Shown: piece by piece, positions 8,104 to 15,176 of the stretch
Layout of the letters: each line of letters begins with the position of its first letter
How positions within the stretch are numbered: the stretch's first letter is position 1
NCBI GenBank assembly: GCA_964591245.1
Contig: CAZPZZ010000060.1
Span: 1-22,754 of the forward strand
Reading direction: 5' to 3'
Length of the DNA: 22,754 nt
DNA from: CAZPZZ01 sp964591245
GTDB lineage: Bacteria; Acidobacteriota; Vicinamibacteria; Vicinamibacterales; UBA8438
Translations under genes and position numbers: made by a program
Notes under the pieces: generated by a model
Told to the model about the DNA's origin: nothing
The model's input: only the letters and a program-made list of their open reading frames with translations
The model's database searches: none

Positions 8104-9030
8104 TCACGCCAAGAGCCGTTCGAAGCGGCCATTTCGAGGAACGGCTTCAAAACCTGCCGCGGCTATATTTCGCCGAATCTCCTCCAGCGGACTTCGGCGC
8201 CACCCTTGTTCGCCGGCACCGGCAACGGAAACGGCATCCACGTCGTTGGCCCCGAAAGTCAACGCCACCTGAGCTAACTTCTGGCCATAGCGTGACCAAT
8301 CGACTTGAATAGAATCGATATTGTCAACCAGGAGCCGAGCCAGTGCAACCTGACGTAGATCAGTGTAACCGGTAGACGGCGGAATTGATTCCACACAAGG
8401 CAGTGGTGCGAAGCTACGACAGACCTTGCCGGCGTCGCTCCAACTCGCCACGCGCCTCGGTACCGCTACCAGGTCGGTCCCCTCCGAAGCGTGTCTCATC
8501 AACCTCCCCACGCTGACCTCGCTCATACCGAACGCGTGAAAGACAGGCCCTGGCTCCTCCAATGAATCGACCGAAAGCTCGCTTACCAGTGCTACCCCGG
8601 CATCACGCAACTCGCTGAGAAATCCGCCGAAGGCCAACACGTCCCCGTCGCAAAGAGCCAGGAGGTCTTGCCCGGCAAACGCAGTAACCGGCACGCTGCC
8701 CGCGCGTTCAACAAGCCGGCGCACTGCAACAAGCGCCTCGTCTCGACTTGTCGGGCAACCGGTCATCCGAATTTCAGTAGCCGGTCCAGGCCATGACGCC
8801 CCGGTCTCCGGCTCGGGCTCCCACAAATCTGCTCTCACCTCGGCGACCGGGACCTCAAGCACGCGTACGAACGTCACCGTCTCCCCATGGCGACGACGAC
8901 GCGTATCGTCAGCCGCCACGCCGAGCGGAATCAATTCTCGTGTCTCCGTGAGGGCTTGCCAGTCCTCCTCACCGAGAGCCCCCCCGTCACGAATCTTGCC
9001 GAGTACGGCATCCAATGTCCCGTCCGACAA
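8104..9030 (-). CDS. MqnE-like protein lacking the radical-SAM Fe-S motif (probable pseudoenzyme)
   Basis: An intact 308-residue ORF that aligns by eye with aminofutalosine synthase (MqnE) at both ends. Residues 3-58 match the MqnE N-terminus (IRDGGALGEEDWQAL ... RRRRHGETVTF). Residues about 205-300 match its C-terminus (GYTDLRQVALARLLVDNI, GQKLAQVALTFGANDVD, IRRNIAAAGFEAVPRN). Where MqnE and MqnC carry NxxxTNxCxxxCxFC, this protein reads VRVLEVPVAEVRADLWEPEP and has no CX3CX2C anywhere; its only cysteines are at 92, 127, 204 and 212. The VGGLHP and TMLYGHxET blocks are also gone. It is shorter than active MqnE (about 370-400). It should be unable to do SAM radical chemistry, yet it is uninterrupted and sits first in the mqn operon. 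A TTG start is predicted 20 nt after the dehydrogenase stop, with only a weak ribosome-binding site. Homology call good; function unknown. Confidence 0.8.
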   Translation of the reverse strand: MSDGTLDAVLGKIRDGGALGEEDWQALTETRELIPLGVAADDTRRRRHGETVTFVRVLEVPVAEVRADLWEPEPETGASWPGPATEIRMTGCPTSRDEALVAVRRLVERAGSVPVTAFAGQDLLALCDGDVLAFGGFLSELRDAGVALVSELSVDSLEEPGPVFHAFGMSEVSVGRLMRHASEGTDLVAVPRRVASWSDAGKVCRSFAPLPCVESIPPSTGYTDLRQVALARLLVDNIDSIQVDWSRYGQKLAQVALTFGANDVDAVSVAGAGEQGWRRSPLEEIRRNIAAAGFEAVPRNGRFERLLA

Positions 9031-9049
9031 TTGCTTCGTACCTATTCCC

Positions 9050-10051
9050 TCACGTTCCGTTCCGGTCCGACGGCGGCGTGGCCTGCAAAGGACCGACGGT
9101 GTCCGTCGTCTCCATGGCTTTCGCTACCCGCTGCGCTAATGCAAGGGCCCTGCGACCCGCCTGGCCATCGACCAACGGTGACCGGCCCATCGAAATGGCA
9201 TTCACGAAATCACCCAGTTCGCGCTCCAATGGTTCACCGGATGGAACGGTGATCGATTCTCCGCCGATGGTCCGCCCCGATTCGGCCGTACGCGTCACGC
9301 GCCACCCTTCGACCTCCCGGCTGACACAATCGACCGAAATATATGCATCTGTCTGAAAAAAACGCAGCTTCCGCACGCGTTCACGACTGATTCGGCTCGC
9401 CGTAAGATTCGCGATACACCCAGTCTCAAACCGCAGTCGAACGTTGGCTATGTCCACGTGTTCCGTCAGGACGGGGACACCGACTGCCTCGATCGACGTA
9501 ACCTCAGCATCAACGGCTGACAACAGAATGTCGAAGTCATGGATCATTAAATCAAAAACCACATCGATATCAAGACTTCGCCCGGCGAATGCACCAATAC
9601 GGTGGACTTCAATGAATCGCGGCGCATGCACCAACGGCAGCGCCGCGGCGACCGCCGGATTGTAGCGTTCCGTGTGCCCGACGGCGAGCACCGCTCCACC
9701 GGTCGCAGAGGCCGCGATCATCTCATCGGCCTCTTGCACAGAGCGAGCCATCGGTTTCTCTACGAGTACCGAAATCCCGCGTTCGAGCAGAGGCAACGCC
9801 ACTGCATGGTGACACTCCGTAGGCACGGCCAACGTCACCGCGTCGACACGGTCTTCCAACCGGGCCACATCAGTCATCGGCGCGGCGCCGAACTCTGCCG
9901 CGACTGCCCGAGCTCGCTCTTCGTCGACATCAACCACCGCCTCAAGCCGCACGTTAGGCAGTGCCGCGAGGACCCGGGCATGATGCCGACCAAAGTGCCC
10001 GACCCCGACAACGGCCAGCCGAGGGCCGGCGAGTTGAGGAGTACCGATCAT
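9050..10051 (-). CDS. Gfo/Idh/MocA-family NAD(P)-dependent oxidoreductase (GnnA-like candidate)
   Basis: A 333-residue sugar dehydrogenase-type protein. The Rossmann motif is VGVGHFGRHHARVL (about residues 15-28), followed by VDVDEERA, the family signature VEKPMARS around 98-104, GHTERYNP and DLMIHDFDILLSAV. These are standard Gfo/Idh/MocA elements. It starts at ATG 10051, about 10 nt after the FabZ-LpxA stop, so it is almost certainly co-expressed with lipid A initiation. In Acidithiobacillus and Leptospira, a dehydrogenase of this family (GnnA) next to lpxA oxidises UDP-GlcNAc at C3 so that an aminotransferase (GnnB) can make UDP-GlcNAc3N for amide-linked lipid A. That role is inference by neighbourhood: no gnnB-like aminotransferase is in the window. 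Other nucleotide-sugar or inositol dehydrogenases are possible. Confidence 0.85.
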   Translation of the reverse strand: MIGTPQLAGPRLAVVGVGHFGRHHARVLAALPNVRLEAVVDVDEERARAVAAEFGAAPMTDVARLEDRVDAVTLAVPTECHHAVALPLLERGISVLVEKPMARSVQEADEMIAASATGGAVLAVGHTERYNPAVAAALPLVHAPRFIEVHRIGAFAGRSLDIDVVFDLMIHDFDILLSAVDAEVTSIEAVGVPVLTEHVDIANVRLRFETGCIANLTASRISRERVRKLRFFQTDAYISVDCVSREVEGWRVTRTAESGRTIGGESITVPSGEPLERELGDFVNAISMGRSPLVDGQAGRRALALAQRVAKAMETTDTVGPLQATPPSDRNGT

Positions 10052-10061
10052 GTGAGGAAAA

Positions 10062-11354
10062 CTAGTCTGTCGCCACCATTGCCTCGAGCCGTTTCGGTGG
10101 CCGGCGCAAGTTGACGCCCCGCTCAGAGGACCGGATGAACTCGACGACGTAGGCGACCTCGTCGCATTTGAGGGTCTCGTCCTGTTCAATCTGCCGCAGC
10201 GCCTGAGTAGTGTTCAGCTTTGAGCGTAGTAAGTAACGGAACGCACGTTTGAGCTGAACGATCGTCTCCTGTGAAACGCCGCGCCGCACCAAACCGATGG
10301 TATTCAACCCATAGATCCGTGCTCGATTTCCCACACTGCGCGCATAGGGCAACGCATCGAGCGTCACGACCGAATAGCCACCCACGAACGCTTGTCGACC
10401 CACTCGACAGAACGGATGAACTCCGGAATAGGCGTTGATGTAGGCCTCGTCTTCGACGGACACGTGCCCACCCAGGGTCGCCCCAGGTCCGAATATCGTG
10501 CCATTCCCCACGACACAGTCATGGGCCACGTGCGCATAGGCCATGAACACGTTGTCGTCGCCAATTTGGGTCACCCCCCCGCCACCACGAGTCCCGCGGT
10601 TAATCGTGACGAACTCCCGAAAGATGTTCCGCTTACCAATTACCAGCGTCGTGCGTTCACCCTTGAATTTCAGGTCCTGCGGAATCAACCCAATGGAGGC
10701 AGAGGGAAACACGCGGTTCTCATCACCGAGTTCCGTCCAACCGTCAAGGACGGCAGACGCCCCGATCTGACACCCCCGCCCAAGGCGCACGTGAGGTCCA
10801 ATCACGGCGTTAGGACCGACCACAGTGCCTACACCAATCTCGGCCCCAGGCGCCACATGTGCTGTCGGATCGATCTGAACCTCATCGAAGACGACGCCAA
10901 GCAAAAGCTCGGCCTCGGCCACGACGTGATCGCCAACACGCGCGACGGCAGCCACCGCCGCGAGTTGACGTCGGCGCCGACGAATAGAGACATCCAGATA
11001 CAGACGATCACCCGGCACGACCTGTCGCCGAAACCGCGCGTTGTTGACGCCTCGCAAGACCGTGCGCACGGCGGCTCCCTCGACATCTTCATCGAGTAAG
11101 AGCACACTCGCCGCCTGCGTTAAGGTCTCGATCATCAAGACACCGGGCATCACCGGATTCCCCGGAAAGTGACCTTGGAAAAATTCCTCGTTCACCGTCA
11201 CATTCTTGACCGCTACCAGTCGATCCGCTGGCTCGTGCTCGATAACACCATCAAGCAGGACTGCCGGGTATCGAAAACACAGGCGGTCGAGAAGACGAGA
11301 AATATCTGAAAATGCCGCCCATGTAGCGGGGATGGAGGCCGGGCCAGACATCAT
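10062..11354 (-). CDS. fabZ-lpxA: FabZ-LpxA fusion: 3-hydroxyacyl-ACP dehydratase and UDP-GlcNAc acyltransferase
   Basis: One 430-residue polypeptide with two complete enzymes. Residues about 15-155 are a hot-dog-fold FabZ: RYPAVLLD, then GHFPGNPVMPGVLMIE with catalytic His62 and Glu76, then RFRRQVVPGDRL. From about residue 160 (IDPTAHVAPGAEIG) to 415 it is a left-handed beta-helix LpxA with hexapeptide repeats, the SIGLIPQDLKF block, INRGTRGGGGVTQIG, the catalytic His278 in AHVAHDC, GGHV and NRARIYGLNTIGLVRRG. The LpxA part matches the usual 262-residue length, so neither half is truncated and there is almost no linker. FabZ feeds fatty-acid elongation and LpxA starts lipid A, and both use (R)-3-hydroxyacyl-ACP. 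The ATGATG start at 11354/11351 is preferred; a TTG at 11396 is possible but lacks a ribosome-binding site. Confidence 0.95.
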   Translation of the reverse strand: MMSGPASIPATWAAFSDISRLLDRLCFRYPAVLLDGVIEHEPADRLVAVKNVTVNEEFFQGHFPGNPVMPGVLMIETLTQAASVLLLDEDVEGAAVRTVLRGVNNARFRRQVVPGDRLYLDVSIRRRRRQLAAVAAVARVGDHVVAEAELLLGVVFDEVQIDPTAHVAPGAEIGVGTVVGPNAVIGPHVRLGRGCQIGASAVLDGWTELGDENRVFPSASIGLIPQDLKFKGERTTLVIGKRNIFREFVTINRGTRGGGGVTQIGDDNVFMAYAHVAHDCVVGNGTIFGPGATLGGHVSVEDEAYINAYSGVHPFCRVGRQAFVGGYSVVTLDALPYARSVGNRARIYGLNTIGLVRRGVSQETIVQLKRAFRYLLRSKLNTTQALRQIEQDETLKCDEVAYVVEFIRSSERGVNLRRPPKRLEAMVATD

Positions 11355-11594
11355 GAATCCGACGGGGCTACCCCCGCCCCTCCCAGGCTCCCGCAACGTA
11401 TCTGCGGGACCACGTTATGCACCACGTTCGCAGCCTCTGACGAAACGCGTGTGGAGCGCTCCAGTAGGCCACCAAATCCCAAGAATCTGGCACGAACGCT
11501 GGCCTGGCAACGCAGTGCCTTCCGTGTTCGGCAGCTACCTACCATTACTCGCGTTGACGAGGCGTGAACGGTCACGACAGCTTTCGCGAGAAAA

Positions 11595-12164
11595 CTACTG
11601 ACCGCTGGCTCGGTTCAGCTCTTCGACAACATCCGGCGAGATATCCAGGGCTGGATTGGCCCAGATCAGACCGCCATCTCCGGCACTGAAGATAAACTGC
11701 AACCCTTTCGCCTGTGCGACCCGATCGATGGCGGGAATCAGCTTCTGCTGGAACTCCAACTGGAGGGTTTGCTGCAACTGCGCGATCTCAGCTTCGGCAT
11801 CTTGCTGCATCCGCTGGATCTCCAGTCCAAGCCGCTCAATCTGCTGCTGTAGATTCAGCTGCGCCTCAGCACTCATCACCCCCGCGTTCTGCTGCAACTG
11901 GGTCTGATTCGCCTGGATTTCGGTTTGGCGCGCCTGGATCTCCGAGATCCTGGCCTCGCTCAAATTCTGGACCTGCTGATTCGCAGCCTGACCATCCACC
12001 GACTCAGACGCGACCCTTGCCAGATCAACATACGCCTGAGTCGCACCAGCCGGAAATGGCAGACGGGCCGGAGGAGCGTCCTGACCTCGTGCCTCGACTG
12101 GCACCGGCGCCATCCACACAAAGAACGCGACACTCATCGCCGCGATCACACTCAACAGTCTCAT
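11595..12164 (-). CDS. skp: Periplasmic OmpH/Skp-family chaperone
   Basis: A secreted chaperone-type protein of about 189 aa that would hold unfolded outer-membrane proteins on their way to BamA. An N-terminal signal peptide is visible (MRLLSVIAAMSVAFFVWMAPVPVEA). It is followed by AYVDLARVASES, the usual first strand of Skp. A long Gln/Glu-rich coiled-coil (about residues 55-140) contains LQQQIERLGLEIQRMQQDAEAEI, and the C-terminal strand segment is GLQFIFSAGDGGLIWANPALDIS. The bamA-skp order is the classical one. The ATG at 12164 has GAGGG upstream at about 9 nt; a GTG one codon earlier (12167) has even better spacing. A TTG at 12173 sits directly on the ribosome-binding site and is unlikely. 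Confidence 0.9.
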   Translation of the reverse strand: MRLLSVIAAMSVAFFVWMAPVPVEARGQDAPPARLPFPAGATQAYVDLARVASESVDGQAANQQVQNLSEARISEIQARQTEIQANQTQLQQNAGVMSAEAQLNLQQQIERLGLEIQRMQQDAEAEIAQLQQTLQLEFQQKLIPAIDRVAQAKGLQFIFSAGDGGLIWANPALDISPDVVEELNRASGQ

Positions 12165-12288
12165 CACAATCAACCCTCGACTTGAATCAATTTCCGCGCG
12201 GCGCGGACCTCACGCCGGACGCTTACCTTCAAGACCCGTTACCGGATCCAACAATCACCGAATAGCCTACCAGGAACCTCGGCCGCAC

Positions 12289-12314
12289 GCGAGTCGCCAG
12301 GCCCAGGCGCTCGC
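12289..12314 (-). other. Stable intercistronic stem-loop between bamA and skp
   Basis: On the transcribed strand GCGAGCGCC, a 7-nt loop (TGGGCCT), and GGCG-A-CTCGC form a 9-bp, very GC-rich hairpin with one bulged A. It starts 39 nt after the bamA stop. No T-run follows, so it does not look like an intrinsic terminator. It could protect the 3' end of the bamA message or set the bamA/skp ratio. Structure is read by eye; function is inference. The rest of the 188-nt gap holds a CCGCGCGGCGCGG near-palindrome and no gene. Confidence 0.45.
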
Positions 12315-12352
12315 AAGATCACCATAACAATGCCACAGGCCAACCAATTCCA

Positions 12353-14965
12353 TCAGAACGTGGTCCCGACCGCAAACTTGAATACCCTGGCTTCTTGCGG
12401 CCTGAACCGGTCGTTCAATACGCCTTCTCTTTGAGGGTTCCACGCGTAGATCAGGCGAAATGGCACGTTCAAGACCGGCATGAAAAAACGCATTTCAATG
12501 CCAGTCGAGGTCCTGAAAAGATCCATGGAAAAGGGATCCCCAAAATCGGCAACCTGACCGGCATCGTAAAAGAAGACAAGACGAACCGGCTGCGCGATAG
12601 AAAACATGTACTCGGCATTAATAAGCAAACTCTTATTGCCACCAACAACAACTCCGAACGGAGAAATATCACCGTCCAGACCAAAGTCAAAAGCAGCCTT
12701 GGGACCAATCGTGCGAATATCGAACCCTCGCAGGGAGAAGTCTCCGCCCATGGCCAACCGCTCGAAGATGGGGAACGAATTGGACCTGTCGCCCATCGGC
12801 TGAACGTATTCGGCTCGTGTGCGCAATCCGAATATAAAGCGCTCCGACTGCCTGAAGTACCAAACCCCCTCGGCGGACGGCTTGTAGAACTTCGTATTCC
12901 CACCGAATGTCGCAAAATCGAACGACGCCGTGTACCGCGATCCGTTCGTGGGAAAAATGGGGTGATCCACCGTATTAAACACGTAACTCGGAGTGATCTT
13001 GCTGGTCGTGCGCGGTCCAGACAGGTCTGGTTCCACTCCCTGATCCGTAACGGTCAGCATAAGCATGTCCCTCAAGTAGGGATTGAACCGAAGATAATCC
13101 TGCATCTGCGCACTGTAGAAGTACTGACTTACCTCAGTAACTGACTGTGCCTGGTAGGAGTATGCCAGGAACGCTTGTGACCATTGCCCCGTGCGAAAGC
13201 CCAGCGTTGTGGTTGCTCCTATCGAACTCTGCCGAAACTGGTTGATGAACCGTATATCGCTCCGAAACACGCTAAATCCGCCCGTAATGGGACGGCCAAA
13301 CAAATAGGGCTCCGTAAAGCCGAGCGTGTAATTCTTCATTCGCTCACCGTTCTGCAACGAAACTGTGAGTGATTCGCCTCGGCCCATGAAATTCGTGGTC
13401 TGGAACGACAACTGTAGAAAAAACCCGTCGAACTGCGAGGCCCCGGCCCCGAAGGTCAACTGGTTCATGTTGGCCTCTTCCACATTGAGCGTCAGATCGA
13501 CCTCATTCTCAGCCCCGGGCACCTTGTCAATCTGAATTGCCGTGTCCTCGTCCAACGGCTCGAAATAGCCGAGCTGATTGATACGTCGCACAGCAAATTT
13601 CAATGCCTCTGTATTGAACACGCCTCGCTCGACAAGACCGATCTCGCGCCGAATGACCTCATCATGGGTCGAGCGATTGCCGAGAAAACTGATGCGGTTG
13701 ACGAAGTATTGCTCACCCTCCTGAAACTGCAACGTGACATCGACCACCGGACTTCCTTCAATCCGGATAGGCAAATCGCCGGCATTCTCCTCGTCGCGCG
13801 TCACAAGGTCGGGAAACGCCGTCATCTCGTAATACCCGATACCGCCATACGCATCCCGAGCAACGTCGAACGCCTCTCGAACCGCGCCCTCCGAATAGTA
13901 GTCACCCGGGTTCACATCCTCGAATATCTGGTCGAGCGCTTCGTCACGAATAATATCGGCGCCTTCAAACTCGAGCGTCCCGATCCGATACCGCTCCCCT
14001 TCGCTGACAGGGATCCGGAGTCGCACCGGACGGCTCTTCCCATCCTCGGCCACATCCCCATAATCGAGTTCCGGCTGGCCAATCTGCACGTCAATATAGC
14101 CATTGTCACGATAGTGCGCCACGAGCGCGTCGGCGTCCTGGTCAAACCCGAAGGGTCGATACGTGCCACGTCCCCCAATAAACGAGAAGAACCACCGCTC
14201 CCTCGTGTTCTTCATCTGCTTCTTCAACTCCCCTTCACTCATATTTTCATTTCCAGCGAAAGAGATGTCTTCAATTTGAACCTTGGGCCCCTCCTCGATG
14301 GTGAACGTAAGCTGCACGACTTTCGGCCCACCAGCCAAGGGTGTAACCTCGTGCGATACTTCGGCGAACTGAAACCCTTTTTCTGCGAACATCGCCCGCA
14401 GTAACCCTTCAGTCCGCCTGATGACGCCTGGTCCGATACGCGTGTCAAGACGAAGTTCGATGCCGTTATCCACCATCGCTTCGTCGATCTCCGTCCGGTC
14501 AAATTCATCAGACCCGACGAAGTCCACTATCCGGACACGTTCACGCTCCTCCATCAAAAAGATGGCGCGTTTCGCTTCCACTCCATTCGGATACGGGTCA
14601 TCCACGATCTCGATTCGCAGATCCGTCAAGAAATTGGTATTCCACAAGCGCTCGAAATCCGCCAGTAGAACCTGCTGAACCGTCTCGTCATACGGGGTCC
14701 ACCGTCCCTGCGACGGTAAACTGATGTAATCGTCGCTCTCCATGTAATAGAGGTAGGTCTGCCCATCGACACTCGGCACATTGCCCTGGGTCGGATACCG
14801 CAATTCAATCGTCCTGAACAAGACGGGCGAATCAGCAGGAGGCAACGCGGAGGGCGTCTGCCCCCCCCCTCCAGCCGGCTCCGCCGTAGCGATCGGGACC
14901 AAGCTCAGGCACGCACCAAGCCCGACCACCCACCACAAGAGCACTTTGCTTACTACGCTTCGCAT
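12353..14965 (-). CDS. bamA: Outer-membrane protein assembly factor BamA
   Basis: The central component of the BAM machine that inserts beta-barrel proteins into the outer membrane. The protein of about 870 aa has a signal peptide (MRSVVSKVLLWWVVGLGACLSLVPIATA). Five POTRA-like repeats follow to about residue 495; examples are VRIVDFVGSDEFDRTEID, VQIEDISFAGNENMSEGELK, YRIGTLEFEGADIIRDEAL and NRISFLGNRSTHDEVIRREIG. The C-terminal half is a 16-strand-type barrel from LTFGAGASQFDGFFLQL onward. The conserved loop motif appears as GGDFSLRGFDIRTIGP, and the last residue is Phe (KFAVGTTF), the beta-signal expected for the outer membrane. ATG 14965 is preferred to ATG 14977 because GGGAAG lies just upstream. 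The 211-nt gap back to clpC carries no gene I can support. Confidence 0.96.
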   Translation of the reverse strand: MRSVVSKVLLWWVVGLGACLSLVPIATAEPAGGGGQTPSALPPADSPVLFRTIELRYPTQGNVPSVDGQTYLYYMESDDYISLPSQGRWTPYDETVQQVLLADFERLWNTNFLTDLRIEIVDDPYPNGVEAKRAIFLMEERERVRIVDFVGSDEFDRTEIDEAMVDNGIELRLDTRIGPGVIRRTEGLLRAMFAEKGFQFAEVSHEVTPLAGGPKVVQLTFTIEEGPKVQIEDISFAGNENMSEGELKKQMKNTRERWFFSFIGGRGTYRPFGFDQDADALVAHYRDNGYIDVQIGQPELDYGDVAEDGKSRPVRLRIPVSEGERYRIGTLEFEGADIIRDEALDQIFEDVNPGDYYSEGAVREAFDVARDAYGGIGYYEMTAFPDLVTRDEENAGDLPIRIEGSPVVDVTLQFQEGEQYFVNRISFLGNRSTHDEVIRREIGLVERGVFNTEALKFAVRRINQLGYFEPLDEDTAIQIDKVPGAENEVDLTLNVEEANMNQLTFGAGASQFDGFFLQLSFQTTNFMGRGESLTVSLQNGERMKNYTLGFTEPYLFGRPITGGFSVFRSDIRFINQFRQSSIGATTTLGFRTGQWSQAFLAYSYQAQSVTEVSQYFYSAQMQDYLRFNPYLRDMLMLTVTDQGVEPDLSGPRTTSKITPSYVFNTVDHPIFPTNGSRYTASFDFATFGGNTKFYKPSAEGVWYFRQSERFIFGLRTRAEYVQPMGDRSNSFPIFERLAMGGDFSLRGFDIRTIGPKAAFDFGLDGDISPFGVVVGGNKSLLINAEYMFSIAQPVRLVFFYDAGQVADFGDPFSMDLFRTSTGIEMRFFMPVLNVPFRLIYAWNPQREGVLNDRFRPQEARVFKFAVGTTF

Positions 14966-15176
14966 GACCCTTCCCATTTCGCACCGCTCTGCACGTCGTT
15001 CACCTCTGCACCATCACGAACGCCGTCCCATGCAACCACCGACCAGGCATTCGGATTGTCCAGCCGTAACCCCTTGGCGCAACCCCGTCCGAGCATAGCC
15101 TTTGCCCCAGGCCCGGGAAGATCGCGGTAAGGTAAGAACCAATCCAACACGCACACATACCGGGACCATCCCACAT

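Noticed and set aside
10052..10189. 46-residue N-terminal extension of the Gfo/Idh/MocA protein.
   Set aside because: It overlaps the end of the LpxA domain in another frame and precedes the Rossmann start; ATG 10051 fits family length.
11351..11575. 74-codon minus-strand frame between skp and fabZ-lpxA ending in an ATGA overlap.
   Set aside because: No hydrophobic, repeat or domain signal, a weak GTG start without a ribosome-binding site, and unremarkable codon bias. I cannot support it as a gene, though the overlap keeps it worth a conservation check.
14953..15174. 73-codon minus-strand frame between clpC and bamA, Trp-rich.
   Set aside because: It begins with GTG right after the clpC stop without a ribosome-binding site, and its product matches nothing I know. 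It is probably chance open frame in a GC-rich leader.
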